Part shown: positions 44,350 to 55,473 of the stretch, one piece after another
How positions within the stretch are numbered: the stretch's first letter is position 1
Layout: each line of letters begins with the position of its first letter
From: Molossus alvarezi
Taxonomy: Eukaryota > Chordata > Mammalia > Chiroptera > Molossidae
NCBI GenBank assembly: GCA_037176705.1
Contig: CM073890.1
Span: 99,128,591 to 99,192,590, forward strand
Direction: 5' to 3'
DNA: 64,000 nucleotides
Made by a program: the position numbers and the translations under genes
Notes under the pieces: model-generated
The model's input: only the letters and a program-made list of their open reading frames with translations
Told to the model about the DNA's origin: nothing
Database searches by the model: none

Positions 44350-45146
44350 TTAAGAAAAGGAAAACAGTATGGAGGTTCCTCATAATATTGAAACAGAACG
44401 ATCATGATTTAACAATCCTACTTCTGGGTCTGTATCCAAAAGAACTGAAATCAGAAGTTTGAAGAGATATTAGCGTTCCCGTGTTTATTAAGCTATTAGC
44501 AATAACCAACGTATGGAAAAACCCGAATGTTTATCAACAGATGACTAGATAAAGAAATATACATACAATAGAATATTATTCAGCCTTAAAAGAGAAGGAA
44601 ATCCTGTTATTTTCAACAACCTGGATGGACCTGGAATACATTATGCCAAGTGTAATAAGCCACTTGTAACAGAAGAACAAATACTGCACGATTCCACTTA
44701 TATGAAGTGTCTAAAATACTGGAAGCAGAAAAATAGAATGGTAGTTGCCAGGGGATAGAGGGAGGGGGAATGGGTAGTTATTCAGTCATATAAAGTTAAT
44801 TATGTACGATAAATATGGTCTGGAACTCTGCCGTGCAATGTAATGTCGATAGTTCATAATATAGTTTTGTGCACTAAAAAATTGGTTAGGAGGGTAGATC
44901 TCATGTTAAGTGTTCTACCAGCCTTCCCTTGCCCCAAACAAAAACACAAACAGAAAGGAACAGAGACACAAGGAAACTTTTGTAGGTGATGGATATGTTT
45001 ATTACCTTGATTATGGTGATGACATCACAGGTGTACACATATGTCCAAACTCATCGAATTGTATATCTTACATATGTGCAATGTTTTACCTATCCATTAT
45101 GCCTTGATAAATCTTAAAAAAAAATAAAATAAAAAAAATAAAAAGA
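44350..45146 (+). repeat. Old 5'-truncated L1, 3' end
   Basis: 'atggaggttcctcataatat', 'tccaaaagaactgaaatcag', 'ggatggacctggaatacatt', 'gtgatgacatcacaggtgta' and tatgccttgataaatctta with an A-rich tail are L1 ORF2 C-terminus and 3'UTR text. Many stops. Confidence 0.85.
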
Positions 45147-45344
45147 GAAGGAAGCTAACCTTTCATTGTTACTATCTGGATTGTCCCAGATCATTTATTG
45201 AACACTTCATCTTTTCCAACTGATTTGAAGTAACATTTTTATGACATACTAACTTATTTAGTTAGGTCTATGTTTGGACTTTCTCTTCTATCCCAATAAA
45301 TTTTTTTATACGTTTCTGAGTGGGTACTGTGCTACTCTTAATAT

Positions 45345-45456
45345 AGGGGTGGGCAAAAGTAGGTTTACAGTTGTTTGTGTGGAAAAATAGATAATACAGG
45401 AATAAATTCTGAGTTTTGCGAACTCAGAACTGTAAGCCTACTTTTGCTCACTCTTG
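45345..45456. mobile_element. Mariner-like MITE
   Basis: Terminal inverted repeats ggggtgggcaaaagtaggtt and aagcctacttttgctcactc (about 26 bp, a few mismatches) with TA at the left border. A second, internal palindrome (ctgagttttgcgaactcag) sits in the centre, so the element folds as a double hairpin. No transposase frame. Element limits on the right are uncertain by a few bases. Confidence 0.8.
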
Positions 45457-45775
45457 TGTTGTAGCTTTAAAATATAACCAGTAAAGTTAGTTCCTCCCTG
45501 TTGCTCTTTTTTGTTTTCATAATTTTCCTTTTTAGTTTTACATGTTATATTTTTATATAAACATTAAGATTAGCTTCTTTGGTTACAAGTATTGTTAATA
45601 TTTTTATTGAACTCAATATAAAATTATGGATTAATGAGTGTAGATTTGCACCTTTACTATGTTGATTCTTTCTATTCCAGAATATGGTATGTATTTCCAT
45701 TTTTCACACATATTTTTGTGTCCATTAATAGTATTTTAAAGTTTCTTCCTATAATCCTGCACATTTCTGTCTTCT
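45457..45775. other. AT-rich unique stretch
   Basis: Some text (ttgcacctttactatgttga, 'ttctattccagaatatggta') resembles very old L1 ORF2 in reverse. Not called with confidence. Confidence 0.4.
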
Positions 45776-46021
45776 TTTTTTTTTTTCTTTAAATCCTCAC
45801 CTGAAGATGTGTTTTTCATTGATTCCAGAGAGAGAGAGGAAGGGAGAGGGACAGAGAGAGAAACATTGATGTGAGAAAGAAACATGGATCACTAACCTCC
45901 TGTATGTACCCTGACCAGAGATCAAACCCGAAACCTGGGTATGTGCCCTGACCAGGAATCGAACCCGTGACCCTATGGCACATGAGACAACTCTCTAACC
46001 ATCTGAGCCACACCAACCAGG
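45776..46021 (-). repeat. Ves-type SINE, old hairpin-tailed copy
   Basis: Tail aatcctcacctgaagatg (wobble in hairpin), gagagagaggaagggagagg body, 'atcactaacctcctgtatgt', ggaatcgaaccc and head end gccacaccaaccagggc. Confidence 0.85.
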
Positions 46022-46439
46022 GCAATTTCTTACTTAGTTTCCTACTATGTGTATTAAGGTCCAGGCAAGAAAGAGATAGCAAATACTCAGATGGAACAAT
46101 GGAGGCGAGTTCAATGAATGGACTATTTTCAAAGGTGTGGGAAAGGGTTAAGGAGAGTCAGCAAGGAGCAGTGAAATACCGCAAGACGGACAGCATGGAG
46201 TAGCAAGAGGGCGGAAGGACTGTCTACCGGACCTGGGAGGAGCTCTTGTAGGACAGGAAGCACTGCCCTTCAAGAGCGATGCCACCTGCAGAAGGACAGG
46301 GAAGACCCAAGGAGCAGACACCCTGACATTGCTCTCTTCCTGCCATCTGGTTACCAGTCAGAAGCCGGAGGGCAAGGGAAGTCACTGAGCTGGCCCTCAG
46401 ACATCGGCCTCCTTTGGCCCAGAGTAGAGTAGAGAAGGG
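46022..46439. other. Unique stretch
   Basis: No repeat or gene recognised. Confidence 0.5.
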
Positions 46440-46700
46440 TACAATGGACTGAATGTTTGCGGCAAATTCATACCTTGAAATGCTGCTCCCCAATGAGATG
46501 GTATTAAGGGGTGGGGCCTTTGGGAGGCAGTTTTGTTATGAGGGTAGGTTTTGTACGGGATTTGTGCAACCTGGAGGAGGGCTGTCCCTGGAACCTGACC
46601 ATGCTGTCACTATGATCTCAGACTCCAGTCTCCAGAACTCTGAGAAACACATTTCTGTTGTGTATTAGCCGCCCGGTCTGTCACTGTAATAGTGACATGC
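46440..46700 (+). repeat. MLT1-type MaLR LTR
   Basis: acaatggactgaatgtttgc, 'gagatggtattaaggggtgg' + ggcctttgggaggcag, 'tccagaactctgagaaacac' and 'tgtattagccgcccggtctg' follow MLT1 LTR order. Middle part diverged. Confidence 0.75.
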
Positions 46701-46779
46701 ACAGCCTCTCTGACTCCTGCTTTGTGCCCGTGGCCTTCAGGCTACTAGCTCCTGCTCCGTCTTGCATATAGGCATGCTA

Positions 46780-47180
46780 ATCATTAGAGGAATTCTGCTT
46801 GAGGCTTGAGTTTGACAAAAACAGTCCCTTACCAGAAAGTGCCCTCCCCGAGGAGATAAGGGAAGTATATATTGTTTATTAAATGTTTGCAAGAGCCTTG
46901 GGACTGGACCCAGATCAATGTTCACAATCTTCTTGCACCCCTGTTGGTGCCCAGACATCTGCAGGGGTCCACCACCTCCTGCCCCTCCCCTTTCCCTTTC
47001 CCTTGACATAAAAGAAGCCAGAACTCTACTTTCTTCGGATGGGTCTAAGGGACTACTGGGACTCCCATCTTCTTGATCAGCGAACCTTCCCTTACTCCAA
47101 GTCTGAGGTTTTGAGTTTTGGCCTTTTGAAGTGTTGTGCACACGGACTTTGGACTGGTAACAGCCTGAACCGATTAAGAC
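46780..47180 (+). repeat. Possible solo LTR fragment
   Basis: A TATA-like gacataaaagaagccagaac, downstream 'gggactcccatcttcttgat' and U5-like text suggest an ERV LTR. No TG...CA borders or duplication could be fixed. A 206-codon minus frame across it is ignored. Confidence 0.3.
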
Positions 47181-47286
47181 TAATGATAAAGAGTGGAGCT
47201 GGGGGGGCAGATGGGAAATATGTAGCGCACGATACTTTGTATTTTTGTTTCTATTGTAAATGAAATATTTGTTGTTTCTCTCTAGG

Positions 47287-47312
47287 GTGTGTGTGTGTGT
47301 GTGTGTGTGTGT
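47287..47312. repeat. (GT)n microsatellite
   Basis: About 13 GT units. Confidence 0.95.
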
Positions 47313-47671
47313 ACTTTTTTCACCACTGCACTTAACTCTAAGGGAGAGGATGGACAATTTGACAGGTAGCTACTATACATATGCTGTCATCGGGGAGAAA
47401 GGGGTTCCATGAAAGCTTTAGCATGTAGACCTGGTGAAGTTTTTGGAGTCATGAATGACTTCAGGAAGGAGAGGTTTAATTGCAGCCCTAAGGATAAGGG
47501 GTGGTGGGGCACAGTGAAGAGAAACCGGAGGTGAAGGGGCTTTCAAGTCGAATGAGGGATTTGAGCCCTTTTCACTGTTTCATTGCTGTCTGAACGTGGG
47601 TGAATCACCTAACTCCTCTGTGCCGCAATTCTTCCACCTACAAAGTAGTCATGATACCGACCTCACAGCAT

Positions 47672-47917
47672 TTGTTTTTATCCTCATCGAGGACATTTTT
47701 GCATTTATCTTCAGATACAGCAGGAGGGAGAGAGGGAGGAAGAGAGAGAGAGAAACATCTATGTGAGAGAGACACTTCAACTGGTTGCCACCCACACGAC
47801 CCCAACTGGGGCCGGGGACAAACCACAACTGAGATATGTGGTCTTAGTGGGAACTGAACCCAGGACTCTCTGGTCCGTGGGCCGACGCTCGAACCGCTGA
47901 ACAAAACAGGCCAGGGT
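47672..47917 (-). repeat. Ves SINE, hairpin-tailed
   Basis: Tail tcctcatcgaggac (three-base hairpin loop), GA-rich body, 'actggttgccacccacacga', gggaactgaaccc and a mutated head end gaacaaaacaggccaggg. Confidence 0.9.
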
Positions 47918-48516
47918 GGTTGTAAAAATTAAAAGAGAATACATTTACGTTTTTTGGAACAGTGCTTGGAAGATAATAAGTAGTATCAGTATGTGAGGAA
48001 GACCTGGAGTCAGTAAAGGGTGAGACCCATTAGGAGAAGTTCATCAGAGTGTATTCTACTAGTGGGAGAGGGTCAGCTAGAGGTGCAGACACAGATAATA
48101 ACTTGGAGACCCTGTGACTTAGTAATGCGTTTGAATATTGTTTCAAGGGCAGTGGTGTCTGATGGATTGAACACAAAATTATATGATCAGATGTCTGGTT
48201 TAGAAATTGCTGGTGCTCACTATTCGTGTCTCTTCTCCTCTCCCTGGGCACACCAGCCGTGTTTCCAAGCTTCCTTGCAGTTAGGAGCCTTATGCCTGAG
48301 TTCTGGCCAAGGGGATGTATTAGCCAGGATTCTCCAGAAAACAGAACCATCAGGATGTATTCACGTACATATAATTAACTCATCATGAGGAATTGACTTA
48401 CAAGACTGTGGCAGCTGGTGAGTCCTAAATCTGCAGTTAGGGCTGGCAGGTTAGAGACCCAGTGATACAGATGAAGTCCAAAGGCAGCCTGATGAAGAAT
48501 TTCTTTTTTGCTCAGG
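47918..48516. other. Unique stretch
   Basis: No repeat or gene recognised. Confidence 0.5.
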
Positions 48517-48531
48517 GATGCTAGTTCTTTT

Positions 48532-48783
48532 TTTTTTTTTAATCCTCACCTGAGGATATTTTTTCATTTTTTGTTCAGATAGAATGGGAGGGAGAGAGAG
48601 GAAGAGAGAGAGAGAGTGAGAAACATCGATGTGAAAGGGACACATCAACTGGTTGCCACCTGCACGACCTAACCAGGGCCAGGGACAAACTGCAACCGAG
48701 GTATATGCCCTTAGCAGGAACCGAACCCAGGTCTCTCTGGACCGCAGGCTGACGCTCTACCGCTGAGCCAAATCGGCCAGGGC
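48532..48783 (-). repeat. Ves SINE, hairpin-tailed, TSD
   Basis: Tail tcctcacctgagga, body, 'catcaactggttgccacctg', gggaaccgaac-like box and head end gccaaatcggccagggc. The TSD gatgctagttctttt / gatgctggtcctttt is at 48517-48531 and 48784-48798. Confidence 0.94.
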
Positions 48784-49005
48784 GATGCTGGTCCTTTTGG
48801 TTCTCTCATGCCTTCAACCAATTAGATGAGGTCCATCCATATTATGGAAGGCAATCTGCTTTTCTCAAAGTTCACTGATTTAAAAATCAGTCACATTCAA
48901 AACAATCTCCAAGTTGACCCATAGAATAACAATCAGAGGGATTGTTTGACAGAAGTTATATATGCTCCTTTCAGGCTGGGCCTCTGAACCTCTCATGCAT
49001 AATCT

Positions 49006-49328
49006 TCCCTTCCCTTCCCTTCCCTTCCCTTCCCTTCCCTTCCCTTCCCTCCCCTCCCCTCCCCTCCCCTCCCCTTCCCTCCCCTCCCCTCCCCTCCCCT
49101 TCCCTTCCTTCCCCTTCCCTTCCTTCCCCTTCCCTCCCCTCCCCTCCCCTCCCCTCCCCTCCCCTCCCCTTCCCTCCCCTCCCCTCCCCTTCCCTCCCCT
49201 CCCCTTGTCCCTTCCCTTCCCTTCCCCTTCCCCACCCCTCCCCTTCCCTCCCCTTCCTTCCCCTCCCCTCCCCTTTCCTCCCCTTTCCTCCCCTCCCCTC
49301 GTTCCTTCCTTCCTTCCTTCCCTTCCTG
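49006..49328. repeat. CCCTT/CCCCT polypyrimidine tract
   Basis: About 320 bases of cccttccctt and cccctcccct arrays ending in a ccttccttcc run. The plus strand is nearly pure pyrimidine, with a single G-containing break (ccttgtccc) near 49206 and a few A or G. The opposite strand has dozens of GGGG runs. Long frames reading Pro-Ser-Leu repeats are artefacts. Confidence 0.97.
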
Positions 49329-50898
49329 GCAGGTGGAAGGCAGAGGTTTAGGGAATGAGGGAGCCCCTAGATGGAAGGAAGCTGGGTCCCTGAAAGACTG
49401 GGTGGAACAGAGCCTTCATCCCACCTCTGTCGTTGAAATATCATGTATGAGAGATAAGCAGATGTGTGTTAAACTTTGGGATTTGGGGGATTATGAAGGT
49501 GAGAGTCAGGAATTCTTTGGAGAGGTTGCTGGTGTGCTGTTCTCCCTTTGGAAGAGGAGAAGGTGTTTAGAGCATTTGGGTCTTGTACAGTTTGAGACTT
49601 ATAGGGACTCTTGACTCATGCCCGAGGAGTCTGAAGGCGAGAGGTGCCTCTCTAATAGATGTCCCGGGACAGCAGCATACCCTCTGAGGCAGTTGCTCTG
49701 GCAGCACTAAGGATGATGGGTTGAAGCAGGTAAAGCCAGAGTAGGAATATGCGACACAAGTCTGGGCGTGAGATGATGTTGACCTGGACAGGTTGGTGAG
49801 TATGCTGGAGATGTCTAAATTAATTGTGTTGTGACTAGTAGTAAACTTTTAGTCTCTTACCAAATTTTCTCAATGCAGACTCCAGATTTCTGCTTTTTTG
49901 TTCCCTTGGTTAAAATAGAAATTGATCTATTGTTTGGATTTATGTCATGATACAGGGAAACTTAATCAGTACGATGCTCTTTCTGGTTTCCTAGTTTGGG
50001 TCCAGTTAAAAAAAGTGGTCTTAGGCAAAGTTAAAGTGATAATGCTTAATTCGGTGGCACACCCGCACAGGGAGACAGAGAAGGATAAGAAACAAATAAA
50101 GGTGATCCACCAGTGGCCACCGTCCCGTGGCCGGAAAGAAAAGCTGTGCCTCAGAGGGAGGACGGGAGAGGGATCTGTCTGCCCGCTCACTACGGCTGCG
50201 GCCGGTTGGTTCAAACTCACCCCACGGAAATGTGCTGCACCATTCTGCATTCCGCCTTGGAGTGCTGCTGTGAGCGGTGGAAGGGCGCACGAGGGGAGTA
50301 AATGAAATGAAGCCCAGGGAGGGAGGGACAGTAAGTGGTCTGCTGGAGGAGAGGCATGGATGTGCCCCGGAGAGAGGCTCTCTGAGGGCCTACCCCCAAA
50401 ACCCTTTACAGAATAATCGGCCTTGGATCCCAGAGGGCAGTGATCATGTAAGAACTGTGCCTTCTCCTGCCAGCTCCTCTTCCTGGGCCTGGCCTAGCAA
50501 GGAGAGGGTGAATGGGGGAGAAAGAAAGCCACCCTCGCCCCACTCACCTGGGGTAGGCTTCCACGAAGGATGCAGCTGAGAGACGAGAGAAGTCCTAACG
50601 GAATGAAAGATGCAGTTATGTGGTTAGACCGCACTGGACTTTTCGCCATCTGAAAGAGACAGAAGGACTTCTGGCTGAGAGAGAAAAAAAAGCCATGCAA
50701 TAATACTTACTTGATATTTCCTTTTTCATCTATCCAGGGTGGAAATTAATGAGTCCAGAGAGCAAATTAAAAGTCTGTTTTTCTTTTTTGTACACCATCA
50801 TATCTATCTTGTAAAATCAATTAGGTGTATTGTTAACTACTCAGCTGTATTGCCATTAAGTGCTTCTTTATTTGGCTGTCTTAAAAAAAAATACTACT
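49329..50898. other. Unique, moderately GC-rich stretch
   Basis: A 127-codon plus frame (49922-50305) is open but starts without a clear ATG context and lacks domains or flanking splice sites. I do not call it a gene. Confidence 0.45.
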
Positions 50899-51147
50899 AC
50901 CCTGGCTGGTTTGGCTCAGTGGTTAGAGCGTTAGCCTGCGGACCAGAGAGTCCCAGGTTCATTTCCCGCTAAGGGTACATACCTCGGTTGCAGTTTGTCC
51001 CTGGCCTGGTTGGGGTCGTGTGGGTGGCAACCAGTCAATGTGTCTCTCTTACATTGATGTTTTTTTCTCTCTCTTCCTCCCTCTCTCCCTCCGGCTCTAT
51101 CTGAAGATAAATGCAAAAAGTGTCCTCGGGTGAGGATTAAAAAAAAG
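50899..51147 (+). repeat. Ves SINE, hairpin-tailed, full length
   Basis: Head cctggctggtttggctcagt, ggttagagcgttagcctgcg (A-box side), B-box region caggttcatttccc, and terminal gtcctcgggtgaggat. The head and both Pol III boxes can be recognised. Confidence 0.93.
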
Positions 51148-51620
51148 CTACATAAGAAGGCACAGCTATAAGGCAGTTATACATTATGCTCATGGTCATA
51201 ATTAATGAATACAATTTGATATTACCTTATTAAGCAGGTCCCCATCTATAAGTGGGATTTAGGAGTAAGAATTATAAAAAGAATAGTCTAGAACCCAACA
51301 TGCTGGGAAGTCTTGGGAAAAGAGTGCATTAGTGGGAGATTTGGGCAATGAAACAGAAGGGAGGTGGCACTAGGTACGTGGGTGGGGTGGAAGAAAGAGG
51401 TCAAGAAAGCCTTGAAGACAGTCCAGGTTCCTTTATGTTTCATTCATTCTGGTGAGGAGCAGCCTCATATAGCCCACCCTATGCGACCTCTAGTGGTTAC
51501 TCCGTGTCATAACACATGTATGGAGTAGGGACTGCGGTAGAAAACCTGGAAGTTGACTCCTAATTCCTCCAGTTTAATATTTCAGAGCTTTTGAACTGTA
51601 CAGCCAGAGAGTTCTTATTA
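51148..51620. other. Unique stretch
   Basis: A CTCF-like gcgacctctagtggttac (one core mismatch) lies at about 51483. No repeat or gene otherwise. Confidence 0.45.
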
Positions 51621-51629
51621 CATATGGAT

Positions 51630-51883
51630 TTTTTTTTTATCCTCACCCGAGGACATTTTTCCATTTTTTGTGGAAAAAATGGGATAGAGTGGGAGGGAGA
51701 GAGAGGAAGAGAGAGAGAGAGAAACATCGACGTGAAGGGACACATCGAGTGGCTGCCACCCGCACGACCAACCAGGGCCGGGGACAAACTGCAACCGAGG
51801 TACGTGCCCTTAGCGGGAACCGAACCCGGGTCTCTCTGGACCGCAGGCCGACGCTCCAACCGCTGAGCCAAACCGGCCAGGGC
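51630..51883 (-). repeat. Ves SINE, hairpin-tailed, young
   Basis: Poly(T), tcctcacccgagga, GA-rich body, catcgagtggctgccacccg, cgggaaccgaacccgggtct and head end gccaaaccggccagggc. It keeps most CpGs of the subfamily. The TSD catatggat is at 51621-51629 and 51884-51892. Confidence 0.95.
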
Positions 51884-51892
51884 CATATGGAT

Positions 51893-52297
51893 GTTTTGAA
51901 TGCTCAGGAGGAGAAGGAGTAGGGATGAACACACCTAGGCCCCCCGATAGCTGACTTCCACGCTGTGCGTAAATTTCATCACCTACTTGAAGTACCAGAT
52001 GGAGTACCACAGGGCAGTCAGAAAGAGAATTAAATAATTCATCAGTTTCTCAACCAACCTTGGGCATGATTCAGAAGGTGCACATAGAAGGTTCTGAATA
52101 AATCTTGTTGAATAAATAAACTGGAACCACTTATTATGTGATTTGCTTCTCTGTTCTTGTCAATTGGGAAAAATATTTAAAATGGTAGAAATGGCTCTAT
52201 TTCCAGGAAAATATCCACAGATTTTCAGTTCACCTGAAAATGAAGGAATAAATGTATTCATAATGAATTTGAAAGATTCTTCTTTTGGGGTTATTTT
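51893..52297. other. Unique stretch
   Basis: A short L2-tail-like segment (ttctgaataaatcttgttg) is present near 52091. No gene. Confidence 0.45.
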
Positions 52298-52311
52298 ATT
52301 CAGTGCATTTT

Positions 52312-52504
52312 TTTTTAATCCTCACCCGAGGACATTTTTGCATTTATCTTCAGATAGAGCGGGAGGAAGAGAGACACATCGAGTGGTTGCCACCTACATG
52401 ACCCCAACCAGGGCTAGGGACAAACTGCAACCAAGGTACCGAACCCGGGTCTCTCTGGTCCATGGGTTGATGCTCCAACTGCTGAGCCAAACCAGCCAGG
52501 GTAT
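52312..52504 (-). repeat. Ves SINE, hairpin-tailed, with internal deletions
   Basis: Tail tcctcacccgagga present. The GA-rich body and the region before the B box (caaggtaccgaacccgggtc) are each shortened, making it about 60 bases shorter than its relatives. The TSD attcagtgcatttt is at 52298-52311 and 52505-52518, perfect. Confidence 0.95.
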
Positions 52505-52518
52505 ATTCAGTGCATTTT

Positions 52519-54179
52519 ATACAGGGAATCCAGGATGATAAGTGACTAACACACTTTGTAACTGCCTTTGACTAAATGATTATCCGTTAGTTGTCCATAA
52601 AGGGCAATTTGTAGACCCCCAATCTTGTATTGGTCAGTTTGGAAGTTTAATAATGTAGTGATTATAAGTTCTATGAGATGTTTAGAAGGTAATATGTATT
52701 ACAGTAATTAATTTGTGAATTGATTACTATAGTCAGTAATTTAATCATTTTCAAGGAATATAATGTAATGGGAATACTAGAAAGTGTCCAATTGATAGAT
52801 CTGGTGATTCTTGACTCTCCTCAAGAGGGCAGCAAAACCGCACAGCTCAGTTTGCAGAGCTCAGGGTGAAAATCTTAAAAAGCAGGTTCACAGACATTCC
52901 CAGACTTGATCATTCATATCAGTCCACTAATTAAACCTAACGTGTGCTGAAATTTGTATTGGCATTATATGAAAGCTTAGCCTTTCCCTTGTGCAATGAA
53001 AAACATTCTTTTTCCTTTTAGGTTAGACAAAAGAACTACGCTTGCTTGGGTCTCAAAATGCATTGTTTGTACAAGACCAAATGTTTAAATAAGCTACTGT
53101 GGATAATAAAGAAGTAAGAGCCACCCCCCACCCCATCCCATGAGCTACTTGATTTGTAACCAGATTATGATTGTGCTTGACTTTATTTGGTTCATTCTGG
53201 AAATTGCCTTTCCATGAACTATCCTAGGTAGAAAGATCTTAAAAAAAAAATCTCAGAGGGATGAAAACTTGAAGATTGGCCCTAGGAAAATAGGGGAATG
53301 GGAGAGTTGAACACATTCCTGCTCACTAATATAAAAGGGAATTTTGTCATTTCCTAGACCAGATTGTAGGTGACACTTACTTTAGCACTTACCACGTCGT
53401 CATTCAGCATCTTCTCTGTTCCTGGCTCTCCAGGTGTCTTTCTTGCCCTCAAAAGGTGGCCAGGTGATCCTGGGAAAGGTGATAACTAATAGTGGTTCAA
53501 CAGGTTTCTACTTTCTGGTGTATTTGCATTTAATAGAGGGTTTGTGAAGACTGGGAGATTTTCAAGGCATAAAGCAATGGATCATAGAATGGTAGCATTC
53601 TGGTCCCTAGCTGGTTTATCCTTTGCATGTAGTAAGCCTTCAGTACATACTCATTAAATGAATGAACAAAGACCTAAAAGGATAAATTAAAGCTGTAGTT
53701 GCTCTTTTACTTGTCCAAAGTACAGAACAGAAATCCTCTTCCTTTTTATGAGGCTAAATTTAATGGGGAGACATTTAGCTCATTGTTTTGGGAAAGAGTG
53801 CAGGTGAAGTTAGGCAGAAGCATTTGATGATTCTTATTCCATTGTTTTGAATAGATTGACTCCAAAACGGATTCAGTGGCATGGTGGCCATCATGAGCAA
53901 ACTTAAATTCTGAACTTGAGGGGCGGTTCTAATCTTTTACCTTGTAAAGGCTGTGTAAGCATTAACATTCATTTTTATTAAGCACTTATTCTTTGCAAAT
54001 CCTGTGCTAGTCATGTATTAAAATGTACTACACAGTATAAACAGAAGAATAAACTATAGCCCTGTCTTCAATGAACTTATAAGCTCCCAGGAGCCCCAAG
54101 ACCAGCACACATGAAGACATCGGTAACCATAAAACGTATAGGTCACTCATGCAGTGAGTGGGTAGCATGCCCCAGGATT
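52519..54179. other. Low-repeat stretch (1.7 kb)
   Basis: Contains an L2 3' tail (tgtagtaagccttcagtaca ... attaaatgaatgaac) at about 53625-53672 and a weak exon candidate (53022-53113). No gene can be supported. Confidence 0.45.
53022..53113 (+). other. Weak splice-flanked open segment
   Basis: A good acceptor (acattctttttccttttag) precedes 92 bases open in the frame expected after the exon at 41911-42008, with donor gaa|gtaaga. The peptide is Lys-rich and not convincing, and no conservation can be judged here. Confidence 0.2.
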
Positions 54180-54400
54180 AAAGAGTTCTGTGAGTTCGAG
54201 GCCCTGGGGAAGGCCGCACAAGGAAGGGGGCCCTGAGCTGACTCCTGAAGTGCAGGTGGGGTTTGGACACAGAGAAAGGGAGGGTGTGCTAGGACGGACA
54301 GTTTGGCTACAGATGTGGCCGGGATCAGCATGGTCTGTCCAGAAAACAGGCGAGAGCAGAAATACAGGTTGGGTAACAGTGAGGTCTAAAGTTGCAAAAG
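54180..54400 (-). repeat. L2 LINE fragment
   Basis: gaggccctggggaaggccgc, 'gactcctgaagtgcaggtgg' and 'gtttggctacagatgtggcc' match L2 3'-region order in reverse. Confidence 0.5.
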
Positions 54401-55214
54401 TAATCATGGACCCATAATTTAAAGAGTCTTGGAGCTGAATCTACAGAAGATGAGCTACAAGACATTCTCGAGGAGGAGAATGATGAAAGGATAGTCATGT
54501 TTTCAGAAAACTGCTCTCTCCACTCCCACTGAGGAACCCCCGGGAGCCGGTGGAGTAACAGTAAGAACAGGAAATGTTGGGGTGGGTAAAGGACAGTAGG
54601 GCTTGTTTAGTGCTGAACTGTGAATATCACAGTTGCTGTGCTGAGTTATATTTTCAAACCTTTATTATAATGTATGTTAAGAAAGTAGGCTTAGAAATAA
54701 TAAATCTGTGTCTCCGTTTCCATACTAAGATAGTATTATCGATAGAGACTACTCCGGGTCCCATGTGTGTATCATAATCATTAGAAATCCACTTGAAATA
54801 AAAGATGAACGCCAATGATGATACAATTCTATTTTTCTCTAGGGAGCTATTTTTAACAACAAGCACTGGTAAACTAATGGTTTGTTGGAAGGAAATAGAC
54901 CCTTTCATGGAAAGCCAACACATTCGGTCAAGAACATTTTACTTCTAAATGGAAATCTACAGAAGCACTTTTTTTTTTTTCTTAAATGATCATATATTTC
55001 AGAAATAGACACCAGATATTTTTATACATCAAACAACGTCTTTGTCAGGTCACAGTTGTGTACTTTCACAATATGAATATTATCACTCTCCCTCCTCCCC
55101 CATAAATGCTCATGTTTTACTACATGGAAATAGAGAATAGAGTTTCACTTCTCATTAAAAACTTACAAGTGGTAATATCACAGTCTGTTTTTTGTTCTTG
55201 TATTTAGTTTTTTA
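54401..55214. other. Unique stretch
   Basis: No repeat or gene recognised. Confidence 0.5.
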
Positions 55215-55473
55215 AAAAATATGTATTTTTTTCTTTCTCAATTTTTGTTACAGATGTTTCTCCTTTCCCCCCCTAGACACCCTCCTCCCCATCCCGCCCC
55301 TCCCACCCCCTTAGCATTGCTGTCTATATTCACTGCTTACACATACATGCGTATAAGTTCTTTGGTTCATCTCATCCATTCCCTCCCACCACTCTACTCT
55401 GAGGTTTGTCGATCTGAACCATACTACTTTCTGTGTCTCTGAGTCTGCTTCGTTCATCAGCCCACCTTGTTCA

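Noticed and set aside
46737..47357. 206-codon minus-strand frame
   Set aside because: It includes a His-Thr run from the GT microsatellite and covers LTR-like sequence. No domain or splice support.
48942..49358. Two Pro-Ser-Leu-rich frames of 138 and 129 codons
   Set aside because: Artefacts of the CCCCT/CCCTT tract; period-five repeats give open frames without coding meaning.
49922..50305. 127-codon plus-strand frame
   Set aside because: No convincing start, domain or splice sites. GC-rich unique DNA explains it.
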